A stretch of 64,000 nt of DNA. Origin: Maniola hyperantus (lineage: Eukaryota; Arthropoda; Insecta; Lepidoptera; Nymphalidae). The notes beneath the pieces were generated by a model. That model had not been told where the DNA came from, ran no database searches, and worked only from the letters and a program-made list of their open reading frames with translations. The stretch lies in assembly GCF_902806685.2 (NCBI RefSeq), contig NC_048556.1, forward strand, positions 8,828,734 to 8,892,733, in the 5' to 3' direction. Shown here one piece after another: positions 34,758 through 45,439 of this stretch (within the stretch, counting starts at the first letter, position 1; each line of letters opens with the position of its first letter). The translations under genes and the position numbers were made by a program.

Positions 34758-34860
34758 AATAGAGACGGTATAATAAATTATTCGATTTTGAAAAGAGAAA
34801 CCTTTGGTTTTGTTGTGGTAAAGCACGGGGGTGAAACACCGCGAACTTCCTAACTCCGTA

Positions 34861-35034
34861 CAGTGCGCAGCCGAAAGTAATGTACATCGACCTTTAGAAG
34901 GAGATAGCAGATTTGTAGAGCGTTGTCTCTGTCGTTGAGACCGACAAAACGTAATGTTGTAAACGTAAGGTATGAGTGACAGAGTCAACGCGTCATTCTA
35001 AAGGCCGATGTACATTACTTTCTACCGCGTACTG
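34861..35034. mobile_element. mariner-like palindromic MITE, TA duplication
   Basis: CAGTGCGCAGCCGAAAGT and the inverse ending ACCGCGTACTG, bounded by TA on both sides. The TGTACATCGACCTTTAGAA arms are shared with 52121-52300, which is in the opposite orientation. Confidence 0.75.
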
Positions 35035-35124
35035 TACTGTCTATACTTACCTACTAAGAATTCCTTAACAGAAAACCCAAAATCTATTTTTAGCTCGATC
35101 TAGGAATCGAACCCAGGGCCTTGT

Positions 35125-35345
35125 CTTCCGCAGTCTTCGTCAGACTTCGTCCGCGTGGATTTAGGTTTTTCAAAATCCTGAGAAAACTTTGATTTTCCGG
35201 AACAAAAAGTAGCTTACGTGTTAATCACGGTATAATCTACATATCTCCATTTCAAATTTCAGTCAAACTCGTCCAGTAGTTTTGCGTCAACGGGTAACAA
35301 ACACACACACATATACACACTTTCGCCTTTATAATATTAGTGTGA
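35125..35345 (-). mobile_element. Helitron-like element, group B, degraded
   Basis: GACTTCGTCCGCGTGGATTT...CACACTTTCGCCTTTATAAT. The CTAG end is not preserved. Confidence 0.5.
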
Positions 35346-35838
35346 TAGTCCTCCGGGAGTGGACAGAATATACCTAGGCAAGGGCATAGTTTCTGCATCA
35401 GATAAGATTATTACAGTCAATAACCAAAACTGCACTAAACTTCCGGAAGTTAGTCATAAAAACAATCATAACATTTAGTTTTTATCGCCACTAAAACAGT
35501 CATTACTAATTTTGAAAACTTTAAAAAATGCATAACAATTTTGTAGTCAAAATGTGTATGTAACATTAAAATTGGTTTTGCAATTTGACCAGTTTTTAAG
35601 AATAATGGTTACGATTTTAATTTTTAATTTGTTCGTAAATGGAAAGTGGTCGATCTACTTTTTGACAGATTTTCGCACTTTCGCAATCAACATTTTTTTC
35701 ACAGTGGCGGTGATATGCGTCCCGAAAGCGGTGTTGAGAGTTGAGACACATTTCTGATGTTCAAAGAATCAAGTTTTGGCCTCAAAAACTACAATTTTTA
35801 ATTTATTTTAGCGTTTAAACTACCGTGAGTGATTTCCA
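35346..35838. other. intergenic, AT-rich, nothing recognised
   Basis: Open frame 35554-35757 is low-complexity and hydrophobic, without family resemblance. Confidence 0.4.
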
Positions 35839-36007
35839 TTCTAAATACTATCTGTCCCGGCTTTACTTACGTGTGTAGTCGACGTTAGCCCGACTAGTTT
35901 CGAACTCATACGGGGTCCTTTTTCAAGGGAGTCCGTTCGCGCACGTAACGTAATTACGTAACGTCGACTACACACGTGAGTAAAGCCGGGACAGATAGTA
36001 TTTAGAA
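35839..36007. repeat. palindromic MITE
   Basis: TTCTAAATACTATCTGTCCC and its complement, continuing through CACGTGTGTAGTCGACGTTA, give arms of about 50 bp in a 169-bp element with an asymmetric GC-rich loop. Confidence 0.78.
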
Positions 36008-36567
36008 TTTTTAATTTAGATAACAGGTAACAAAGGAGTAAAAAATCTCGCGTCAAAGTATTAAGTATATTTTTATATGTTTTCTTCGGAATAGTATTTG
36101 GAACCACGTCATGCATTGCCAGACATTTAGACCCTTAAACTTTAACTATTTTTTACACGTAGTTAATTTAAAACAACTTTCTTGTTACCAAAATTACAGA
36201 GAGTAAGAATACTGGATACACTTAAAAAACACCGACCGACCGATAAGGGCGACCTTATCACTAAAGTGATGTCTTCCAGGCTACCCATACTTAAGAACTT
36301 AGGTATAGAACTGTAAGACGATGTAAGACGTGTATAAGTTAGTTTGTTTTAAACCGAACTAAAATAAAAATAGTAATGAGTGTATCGACCTACCATGACT
36401 CAAGTCCCTATCGAAGCCAAGGTAAATGATTGGCAGATTTTGTTTTGACTGAAACCCATAAATCCATTTTTAACAGGTATTAATGAGTTTGCTTAACCTA
36501 AATAAAAATAGAATGGTTGCATTCAAAAAAAAATTTCATGGTTCGATTTTACGGTTTTATTCAACCA
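36008..36567. other. intergenic, nothing recognised
   Basis: AT-rich. ACCGACCGACCGATAAGGGCG at about 36230 is a minor repeat. Confidence 0.4.
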
Positions 36568-36805
36568 CTAGATGGATGCCCGCGACTTCCTCCGCGTGGG
36601 TTTAGGTTTTTTTAAATCCCGTGGGATCCCTTTGATTTTCCGGGATAAATAAATAAAGCCTATATCCTTCCACGGGATGCTGATATGATGATACTATGAC
36701 GTAGGCATCCGCTATGAAAGGGTTTTTGAAAATTCAACTCCTAAGGGGGTGAACTAGGGGTTTGAAATTTGTGTAGACGCGGTCGAAGTCGCGAGCATAA
36801 GCTAG
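36568..36805. mobile_element. chimeric Helitron with two outward-facing 3' ends
   Basis: The left part (36568 to about 36680, minus) ends at CTAG with a group B hairpin (GCCCGCGACTTCCTCC). The right part (about 36681-36805, plus) is the 3' half of group A ending GCATAAGCTAG. No 5' TC end is present in either half. Confidence 0.6.
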
Positions 36806-37049
36806 TTAAGTATAAATCCGAATTATGTACCTCTTTTGCTACTATAATCCTTAGTTGCAAAATCTAAAAGAAAACCTAATTACAGAACAGACATGGTACC
36901 TAGATACGTGCTCGACCCTTATTCAGTTTTTGTGGTCCGCCCGGCCCTTTTGCCGCTCGTTAGTATATTTTCCTAATTTACCCCAGCGCCACATTCTCCT
37001 CTGCAGAAATTTGGATCATGTTTACCTACTTATCTTCTTTTATGAAATA
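36806..37049. other. spacer, nothing recognised
   Basis: No feature seen. Confidence 0.35.
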
Positions 37050-37506
37050 CTAGCTTATGCTCACGACATCGTTCGCGTGGACTACACAAATTTCGAACCA
37101 ATATTTTACACCCTAGGGGTTGAATTTTCAAAATTCCTTTCTTAGTGGATGTCTACGTCATATTAATAGCTATCTGCATGGAAAATATTAACCCAATCCC
37201 TTTAGTACAGTGTTTTCCAAACATGGTTCTGCCATGGCCCGGTAATTTTCACACTGCTTCTTCGTGACCCACTTAACACACTTTTAAACCATTAGGTATA
37301 ATACCCCTTACGAATATTTACGACGTGTCGATAGTAATGTAGGTAATATTTTTAAAACAAGGCAGGTATGTGGCGACCTTGTATTTTAATTTGATGGCCC
37401 AGTACTGGGTCGCGACCCAGCAAATGGGAAACGCTGCTTTAGTAGTTTGAGCTGTGCGTTGATAGATCAGTCAGTAGTCAGTCATCTTTTCCTTTTATAT
37501 AATATA
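37050..37506 (-). mobile_element. Helitron-like element, group A, split by a hAT insertion
   Basis: 3' CTAG at 37050, GTCCACGCGAACGATGTCG hairpin region, then sequence to about 37207. It resumes at about 37437 with TTTAGTAGTTTGAGCTGTGC and ends near ATATAAAAGGAAAAGATGAC at about 37500. Confidence 0.75.
37208..37436. mobile_element. hAT-type MITE with perfect 8-bp target duplication
   Basis: CAGTGTTTTCCAAACATGG and GGGAAACGCTG are the hAT-style ends of a CAGTGGTTCCCAAAC family. CTTTAGTA occurs at 37200-37207 and 37437-37444. 229 bp, non-coding, with internal CATGGCCCGGT / CTGGGTCGCGACCCAG. Confidence 0.92.
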
Positions 37507-37999
37507 AACTAGCTATTTCCCTATGTACAACGATATCAAGGTTGAAATCGACCAAAGGTAGACGTTAGGTATTATTTTCTACCGTGTACTACCATATTCC
37601 TTCTTATCAATTCCTGTAATCGTAATGGTGCGGTCTCACTAGACTGAATTGCAAATCGGAATCAGTGCGGTGTGTCATACAGTGTATAAAAACTAATCGA
37701 TGGATCATGAATGCCATTAAAAAACAGTAACTTATGCCAGAGATAATATATTAACAAGTACTTGTTAATATATAATCTCTGCTTATGCCCACGCTTTTAA
37801 AAAACGCTGCTTTAATTACATACCCAATTTGTTTTTTTACAAACAATCTATTAATAACATGTATGAGTATAGAAACTTGTCAAATACTATGCGTAATTGA
37901 TTCCTACGCAGGCCTTTGGCTTAGGTCATTAGCAGCGTACCTACTTTATGAGAGCTAGTGACAAATAATTATTAGTAGTAGGTATAGAAGTATAGATTA
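37507..37999. other. intergenic with a short hairpin
   Basis: A 42-bp perfect-type hairpin at about 37739-37780 (AACAAGTACTTGTT core with AGATAATATATT arms). Otherwise nothing recognised. Confidence 0.45.
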
Positions 38000-38215
38000 A
38001 TCCAATGAAAGTTTAATTATAAAATTAACAATTATAAACCCTGACCTTGACCTTGGGCCAAAGGTGCCCATCAAGCTGGCAGCATTGCCACGCTGAATGG
38101 CGATGGACAATCTTTGGGCCAGGTAGGCCAGGTAGGCCCAAAGATTGTCCAGAGCGCGGATCGCAGCCTCGTGACAAATTGAAAATATTCCATCCTGAGC
38201 CGTGGGGCTTGTCAT
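38000..38215 (-). pseudogene. LINE C-terminal relic with embedded hairpin
   Basis: The minus strand reads AQRLSIAIQRGNAASLMGTF, the same tail motif as at 6990-7050. Bases 38106-38151 (GGACAATCTTTGGGCC and its inverse) form a perfect stem just upstream of that motif, consistent with a small inverted duplication of the coding strand. Confidence 0.55.
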
Positions 38216-39003
38216 TCAGTCTGTGATTCCGTCTTCCTCGGGAGTTTATTCTCAGTGCACTCCAAATAAACTATAGTAAGTACCCTCTCACCCGCATAAA
38301 ACCCTTATAAAAACAAAATTAAAAAAGTTCGAATAATAGACAATAATGTTTGCCATATTATGTGGCACAATTTTAAATAGATTTCAGGTCAATGACTACG
38401 TAACTCTCCATAAAGGCTTAAAATAAAAATATTAAAATAAGATGCCCGTCCTCGACGTTAATAATCATAAATTTAAAACTTATTTTGTACCTACTAATAA
38501 AATGTACCAAAAAATAACCTTCACAGTGGTTACATTAAATGTAACCAGTCTATTTTTAGACTATAATAACTTTAAATGGCGTCCATGCAATTTTCCTTAA
38601 TCTTCAACTTAATTCTACGGGCTATAGACCGTGAATTACGAGTCTTCTTAGGTCTAGATTTACTTTTGATTTTAAGCTTATTTCGTGGTTTAACTACATA
38701 ACTTGATAGATTTACTTTATTGAATATTCAAAAAGTATTTTTTGCTTATTATAATTCATTTTGGGATACGCAGTGAACATTGGAAGTTCGCGAGGAACTA
38801 TTATAATACTTTATTATCTTCAGTTTTTCAGTTGTTTTTGAGCTTAATTATCAAATAATGTCTTAGATTAGAGCTAATAGATAAGGACAATCGAATAAAT
38901 TTGCTATGTCGAAAACATTTCTTATTCTGATATAAGAATAGCGAGCGATCCACAATATTTTTGTAGATATTATATTTACATACCTACCTAAGTGTAATTT
39001 TTT
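38216..39003. other. intergenic, AT-rich, nothing recognised
   Basis: Shares AAGCTTATTTCGTGGTTTAA near 38670 with the flank of the palindrome. No gene or RNA signal. Confidence 0.4.
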
Positions 39004-39235
39004 TATTTAATGGACATATTACAATAAAACTTAAAGCTAGCCTTATTACTATACAAATCATGCCCACGTGGATTGGTGCCAAGAATACTGGCTGCATTTC
39101 CGTGCTGGACAGCCAGGCTGATCCGTTGCGCAAAAAATGAGACGGCTGTTCTGTCACCAGATGAGGCTATCAATAGCGGTGAAGACTCCGACTAGACTTT
39201 AGCACTAAGGACTCCATGGCCCCATATTTGCATTA
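39004..39235 (-). pseudogene. LINE C-terminus and 3' UTR relic
   Basis: Reverse-complements to the tail of 6890-7100: GGCATGATTTGTATAGTAAT, then the GGCTAGCTTTAAGTTTTATT 3' UTR. Frame broken. Confidence 0.55.
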
Positions 39236-40550
39236 TATTAAATTGTTACCTATTTATTTGTGAAATAAAAATAAACACCTAGGTTAAGCTGTGCGAGAAC
39301 TATGACAGCTGCTATGTTCGTAATGCATAGTTAAGTAATTTCGCCCACTATTCAGAGCACTCAGGTTGTTTATAAATTAAGTATTGCAATTAATCTATGT
39401 TTTTGTGTAACAAACATAAGCTCAATTCTAAACATAAGTTATCTAGACAAAAAATACATTAAAAGGTTTTTTACTTTCAAAACTACGCGTGGGTAGGTAT
39501 GCTCTGAGACATATGAAAGTATAGTGTTGGTAAATACACAAATATGTATGTATATAAATCTTAATCATCATCATCGTCAACTGATGGACATCCATGAAAA
39601 ACAATTACGAACCATAATATTATAATTTGCATTTATTTTGTGTACATAACAATAATTTTGATCATTTCGTATTCACATCGGAATTGAAGTATTCTAATCC
39701 TGAAATCAAGGAAATTACGTGTAGGTCAGTTGTATACTTTAAAGTTTAAGGTTATGGTAACTTTTGAGGTCAACTAAATCATTTCCTAACTGATGGTAGG
39801 TATTCACAAAATGTGAGTTTTTTATTTAATCCCAAGTTATCTATCGATAAAGCGGTGTTAGCATAGTATATTACGTAGCTGGCTACCATATTATTATATT
39901 CTAATGAATGGTTTAATAAATATTCAATCGGCCACGGCCATCGTGTTTAAAAGTATATCGAATGCAAAAGTTATTTTTAGCGACAACATTTGTGCATATT
40001 ATAAAAGTATTGTGTTGCATTTACGGAATAATTTTATTCATTACGAAATACAGCTACTATTTGGGTTGAATATAGAGACAATTGTGTTTTTAAAAATAGT
40101 AAAAATAATACGTAAAGGATTCAAGCTGTAAAATATCGAGTGATATATTATGTTGCAATTTATTACTTTATTTACACAGCAGATTTTTTTGTGATGAGTA
40201 AATTTTTTATGGACAAGAGAAACTTCGTTGGCAAGTCCGACTCGCACTTGGCCGGTTTTTAGATTTTTGGTTTGTAAAGAGGTTGTTAAAGTTTTAGCTC
40301 TTTCAATATCATGTTTATAGGCATTGGATTTACATAGTTTATGTATTGTTGCTATAGCTGTATTTTCTTGGCCTCAATGATGCATGTGATTTGATTTTAA
40401 CGCTTTACGAGCGTTTGTGGATTTGTTTATCACTTTCATGTGGTTACTGCGAGCTCAAAATGTGCAACGTAAATATTAAATTTATTACTGCCGTAAAATC
40501 TGCTAGGTCAATAGATTTCGTAAGTAACAAAATTCGTTTAGGGTAGAAAG
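39236..40550. other. intergenic, AT-rich
   Basis: Only the AGTCCGACTCGCACTTGGCC end of a GGGTTCCGTA repeat at about 40222-40260 is recognised. Confidence 0.45.
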
Positions 40551-40633
40551 ATAGAATACCTACACAAATAGGGCTGTAGATAGAATACCTACACAAATAG
40601 GGCTGTAGATAGAATACAGAAATAGGGCTGTGG
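40551..40633. repeat. short tandem array, 29-bp unit
   Basis: ATAGAATACCTACACAAATA plus GGGCTGTAG occurs at 40551 and 40580, then a shortened third copy at 40609. Confidence 0.85.
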
Positions 40634-40727
40634 TTGATGAATACGGACGGACTGTGGTACAGAGGTATGAGATCCCAGGGGAGTAGAACTAAGATGAAAG
40701 TTAAAAAGGTAAGTGAGTTATTTATTT

Positions 40728-40902
40728 ATTAAAAAAAAATATTTGCCAAGTTTATCATGCTGACTAATATTCCCCTTTCCCCTCCGATTAAGCGTAAAGC
40801 TTGTGCTAGGAGTAGGTACGACAATAGTGCATCGGGTGGGATTTGAACCGGCGACCTTTCGGTTTTCAGTCCGCTCCTTTAACCGTTGAGCTATCGAGGC
40901 TC
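40728..40902 (-). mobile_element. tRNA-derived SINE (second family)
   Basis: On the minus strand it begins GAGCCTCGATAGCTCAACGG (A-box-like) with CCGGTTCAAATCCCACCCG (B-box-like) and ends in GGGGAATATTAGTCAGC and poly-A. Related copies are at 44896-45075 and 58664-58846. It is not a functional tRNA: the anticodon stem does not pair properly. Confidence 0.75.
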
Positions 40903-41094
40903 TTGAGTTAAGTAACTTAAAAAAAAGGCTATCACAGCTTAAATTTAGAGTACCTATCTGCATCTTTTTCTTTTTAATATTGCTAAAAAAAGGACAGAAC
41001 ATAAATTTTTATAAGACTAAATTTTAGTGGACGCTAAAAATTTAAACAATAGATTCGCGACCTGGCAGAGCTAAAGTCACGAGATTTGATGGCT

Positions 41095-41300
41095 CTAATT
41101 TAAATTTAAAGTCAAAGTCAAAGTCAAATGATTTATTCAAAATAGGTAATAAATAACTCTTCATGGTCTGGTATGGTGTTAGATTTGTAAGATATAGTGG
41201 TGATAATTATTACGCAAACTTAAAACTAAAGCTACGAGGGTTCCAAACGCGCCCAGGTCTGAGCGCCCAGGTCTTTAAAACTGTCAAACTGTGTCTGTCC
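41095..41300 (-). mobile_element. LINE 3' fragment
   Basis: AATGATTTATTCAAAATAGG at the 3' side and AGGGTTCCAAACGCGCCCAG inside are shared with 59140-59330. Confidence 0.5.
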
Positions 41301-41867
41301 TTTTCATATTACATTAGTAAGAAGAGGATGTGAATGCTCTAAAATTTAGTTGTGCTCAGAATCAGTACCAATATTAAAAATCCTACCCAGATAAATTCGC
41401 AGACAAATTCGCCGGTAAATAGGCTCTTCTTTGACCTAGCTTCAGAAATAGATTGAGAAAACTATTTTTATCACATTTCTGAAAGTTGTGTGTTACAAGT
41501 TAGAAGTTAGGATGGAACGAAGCGATTGTTAAAGTAACATTTAGTTAAGTAAGTAGGTATGTTATGTTCCGAAGTTTAGGCCGAAACTTAGTTATAAATC
41601 TTATGATGGATCACTTGCTTCATTGATTGATGCTTCATGCTTGTTAGGTAGGTTTGTTGGAAACAAAGTCTTCCGAAAAACAGAATTTTATTATAACATG
41701 GGGTTATTCAAGGGGGCGGACCAACAAATTCCTAAAAGGCTGCCGCATCGGCGGCTCCTCTGGTGCTGCAAATGTTCATGGGCGGAGGTAATCACTTAAC
41801 ATCAGGTGACCCGCCTGCTCGTTTGCTCGCTATATCTATTAAAAATATATATATATATATATATATA
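41301..41867. other. intergenic with LINE tail and (AT)n
   Basis: LINE 3' tail at about 41735-41845 (AAATGTTCATGGGCGGAGGT) and a short AT tract at about 41847-41869. The rest is unassigned. Confidence 0.5.
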
Positions 41868-42296
41868 TAGTTTTTAGGGTTCCGTACCTCAAAAGGAAAA
41901 ACGGGACCCTTATAGGATCACTTCGTTGCCTGTCTGTCAAGAAACTTAGAGGGTACTTCCCGTTGACCTAGAATCATGAAATTTGGTAGGTAAGTAGGTC
42001 TTAGGTAGCACAAGTAATGGAATAAATCTGAAAACTGAATTTGTGGTTACATCATACAAAATTTGTCATGAACTAATAATTATTAGCATTTCTATTTTTC
42101 AAACTAAGATAACTATGCCAAGTGCAGTATCATATGAAAGGGCTACCTATACATTCTAATACAGATTTTTAATTATTTTTATACATATCTAATAGTTTTT
42201 GATTTATCGTACAAAATGTCGAATAAATGCGACTTTAGTACGGAACCCTGGCCTCGGTGCGCGAGTCTAACTCTTACTTGGCCAGTTTATTTTTAT
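41868..42296 (-). repeat. GGGTTCCGTA dispersed repeat, near full length
   Basis: TTAGGGTTCCGTACCTCAAA at the right-reading end, then the family blocks, closing with GAGTCTAACTCTTACTTGGCC. It follows an AT microsatellite directly. Confidence 0.72.
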
Positions 42297-42510
42297 AGAC
42301 TAGCGCTTGGCTGCAATCAGACCGTGGCAAGTGATGATGCAGCCTAAGATGGAACGCGCTTGCCTAGAAGATGCCTATTCACTCTTGGTGCTCTTGACTT
42401 GAAGGTACCCATATTTTAATTCGAGGGGAAAACTGATGCTGGAAGAGTGTTTCAAATCTTAGCGGTTCGAATCAGAAATGTGGAGGCAAGTCCCTTCTTA
42501 CCTAAAATGA
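42297..42510 (-). pseudogene. jockey/CR1-like LINE 3' end, relic
   Basis: CGCTTGGCTGCAATCAGACC...GCCTAAGATGGAACGCGC...CTGATGCTGGAAGAGTG matches 55868-56050 in the same orientation. Confidence 0.55.
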
Positions 42511-42860
42511 CAAAATTGTATTTTTTATAATAAACTGAACTTTGCTACTTGTATCGCCAAAGTTTTTTTTTGCGGATATATCTATCTGCATTTGTCACGT
42601 AAGCCCTAATCAAAAACAAGTTATATAAATTACATAATAATATGTTGCATAACACGGTGTAGACTGACCTTAAATTACCATAAAACTTATTAATGAAGCC
42701 TTAAAAGTGAACCGTCGGGACACATGGAAACCAGTTTGACTAAAATATATCCGAGACAAAGTCATGAGTTATTTTTAGCCGTATTCGGTATTACTAAAGT
42801 CCAAGTGGGTATAAATAACATCACCAAAAAAACGTGCAGCAAAAACTAAACATACCTATA
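42511..42860. other. spacer, nothing recognised
   Basis: No feature seen. Confidence 0.35.
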
Positions 42861-43020
42861 TAGTATGCGACAGGTCGAGATGGCAATCGGGGTATGAGAT
42901 TAGGGGACGCTCCACACATCAACACGTGACCCGCGCTCATTCGCACCGGAATAGCGCGGGGGTTGTGCGGGTGTGCGGGGCGTTACCACCCCGATTGCCA
43001 TCTCGACCTGTCGCGTACTA
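42861..43020. repeat. GC-rich palindromic MITE, CGACAGGTCGAG family, best copy
   Basis: TAGTATGCGACAGGTCGAG and the inverse ending CGACCTGTCGCGTACTA; arms of about 32 bp; 160 bp in total, with further inverted GC-rich pieces inside. Confidence 0.82.
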
Positions 43021-43530
43021 TAGTTACCTTTTTTGTTGGCTATGTTAGTTGAGTTGCGGTTTTTGTATGAATATCTATTTTTATGAACTACTTAGCTGAA
43101 TCACCCCGGGTTCGTTCGAGTGCAATTTCTAAAGATCTGTTCTTCCATTCAATATCGCAAGTTTCTAGACCCAGTTGAAATGAACTTTATTATGACAGTC
43201 AGTCAGTCAGTTTCCTTTTTTAGCCGAATTTCAAAAAGGAGGTGGTTCTCAATTCGGCCAGTTTTTTTTAAAATGTATGTGTGAATTAATGTTGTAACTT
43301 GCAGGTACCAAGCCACGACTTTATGCTTGGACTCCAAGTCACAACTCTTCAACCCTGATGATGTAGACACTTTCATCAAAATCGGTTGAACTGTTGGGCC
43401 GTGAAAAGCTAGCAGACAGACAGAAAGACAGCTTTCGCATTTATAATATTAGTATGGATGGTATGGATTTGTTGGTTTGCCTTCAATCACGTTGCAAGGG
43501 AACAACGGATCGATAGGTTTTTTTTTCGCA
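43021..43530. other. repeat fragments
   Basis: (CAGT)n at about 43198-43210, an AACCGACTT-element trace at about 43219-43262, and a group B Helitron 5' half (minus) at about 43370-43460 ending TTATAATATTAGTATGGA. Confidence 0.5.
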
Positions 43531-44132
43531 TCTACACTAATATTATAAAGAGGAAAACTTTGTTTGTTTGTTTGTTTGTTTGTTTGTTTGTTTGTTTGTT
43601 TGTTTGTTTGTTTGTACTGAATAGGCTCAAAAACTACTGGACCGATTTTAAAAATTCTTTCACCATTCGAAAGCTACATTATCCACGAGTAACATAGGCT
43701 ATATTTTATTTTGGAAAAAAATAGGGTTCCGTAAGATATTTGGGTTTTTCGGACACAAGGTGTAAAAAATCAACCAGAAAAGTTACTTATTTTGCGTACG
43801 CTGCCTAAACTATAAAAGATAGAACCATAAAATGTTCTAATTAAATGTAGATCTTATAAATATCTACAAAAAAGTCCGCGACACACTATACCCATCTATG
43901 TCGAGTGAGGCACAGCAACCATTTTTTTATTAAAAAATCTTGAATTTTTTTTGGACTACATTTAAACGCGTTTATTTTACTCATGCTATTAATCCTTATC
44001 AAAATAAATGATTTTATCACTAAGAACAGTTTATGGAGATAATATTTGGTCTTTGAATGATTAAAATTGGACGTTTGGTTTTGAAGTTATGGCGAAATTA
44101 AAATATTACGATTTCTGCTGCACGGCCCGTTG
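43531..44132 (+). mobile_element. Helitron-like element, group C relative, 3' end missing
   Basis: Starts TCTACACTAATATTATAAAG, holds a (TTTG)n tract, then ACTACTGGACCGATTTTAAA, and reaches CTGCACGGCCCGTTG, where another Helitron begins. Shares TCTACAAAAAAGTCCG with 31618-32175. Confidence 0.6.
43558..43614 (+). repeat. (TTTG)n microsatellite inside a Helitron
   Basis: About 14 uninterrupted TTTG units, at the position where related elements have TTTG or GTCT tracts. Confidence 0.95.
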
Positions 44133-44464
44133 TCTACACTAATATTATATATTATATAAAGAGGTAATGTCGTTAAGTTTGTTTGTAGGGGGTAATCTTT
44201 AGAACTACTGAACCGATTTTAAAAATTCTTTCACCAGTAGAAAGCTACATTATTCCTGAGTGACATAGGCTATACGGGATCTTTAATATTATATAAAGAG
44301 GTAATGTCGTTAGGTTTGTTTGTAGGGGGTAATCTTTAGAACTACTGAACCGATTTTAAAAATTCTTTCACCAGTAGAAAGCTACATTATTCCTGAGTGA
44401 CATAGGCTATACGGGATCTTTAAAAACCTAAATCTACGCGGGCGAAGCCGCGGGGATCAGCTAG
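44133..44464 (+). mobile_element. Helitron-like element, group C, with internal 137-bp tandem duplication
   Basis: TCTACACTAATATTATAT start and GCCGCGGGGATCAGCTAG end, followed by T. The block beginning GAGGTAATGTCGTTA occurs at 44161 and again at 44298, nearly identical over 137 bp. Confidence 0.7.
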
Positions 44465-44895
44465 TAAGTAGATATAGTTAAAGACCTGAAAAATGAGATA
44501 AACCATTTTTTATTCCGGAAAATCAAAGAATTTCCACAGTATTTTAAAAACCTGTATAGATAGAATTGATGTTACAATATGGATTTCTGGCTAGTGTTAA
44601 GAATGATTCTTGCATTTCAAACGAAATTCTTGTAAAATACAAATAAATTACCTTAATATCAAAGTTCGTGACATTCATAGTTGCAAAATGGATTATCACG
44701 TCATAGTATAATAACATAATCTAATACCAAAATATAATTTACAAATATTCTATTTTTTTAATCTAACCGGTTTCTCTTCCCAGGCTGAAGTTGCGTCTCT
44801 TAAGCGGAATGGCATAACTTATATTTTATTAGTAGGTATGAAATAATAATAATATTATAAGTATGCCTACCTTAAGTTTATTTTTAGACATAATT
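44465..44895. other. spacer, AT-rich
   Basis: A trace of Helitron-type sequence (TTTTATTCCGGAAAATCAAA) at about 44507. Otherwise nothing. Confidence 0.4.
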
Positions 44896-45075
44896 TGAGC
44901 CTCAATAGCTCAACCGGTATAGGAGTGGACTGAAAACCGAAAGATCGACGGTTCAAATCCCGCCCGTTGCACTATTGTCGTACCTACTCCTAGCACAAGC
45001 CTGACGCTTAATTGGAGAGGAAAGGGGAATATTAGTCATTTAATATGGCTAATATTCTTTAAAAAAAAAAAAAAA
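44896..45075 (+). mobile_element. tRNA-derived SINE (second family), best copy
   Basis: GAGCCTCAATAGCTCAACCG head, GACGGTTCAAATCCCGCCCG B-box-like segment, CTCCTAGCACAAGCCTGACG body, AGGGGAATATTAGTC and AATATTC, then a poly-A of about 15. Confidence 0.8.
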
Positions 45076-45439
45076 GAACCGAATTTTGGGAAACTTTGCA
45101 ATATCGTTCGGAATATTATGTTCCAAAATACACAAAATCTGCTTAATTTGACAAGACTGCTTATTAAAAACATCGAAATGTAAAATATGTCATGATTATA
45201 AAAAAATATTTATAATTCTGTTTATTATATTCCGCGACTTTGTCCGCTAAGTTTCGGTTTTTTAAAATCCCGTAAAAATTCTTTAATTTTCCGTTTTATC
45301 GTCTAAGTGACGCAAGCTATCCTTGCATCAAATAAAAGATGCCAACGACTTATCGGTATTTTAGGTATTTCAGACATACTTTCGCATATAGAACAAAAAC
45401 CTAATAGGTATTCGTATGGAGAATGACGTGAGCGTTCGC

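Noticed and set aside
44896..44970. Possible tRNA gene
   Set aside because: It has A- and B-box-like segments, but the anticodon stem does not pair, the acceptor stem is missing and a SINE body with poly-A follows; related copies lie at 40728 and 58664.
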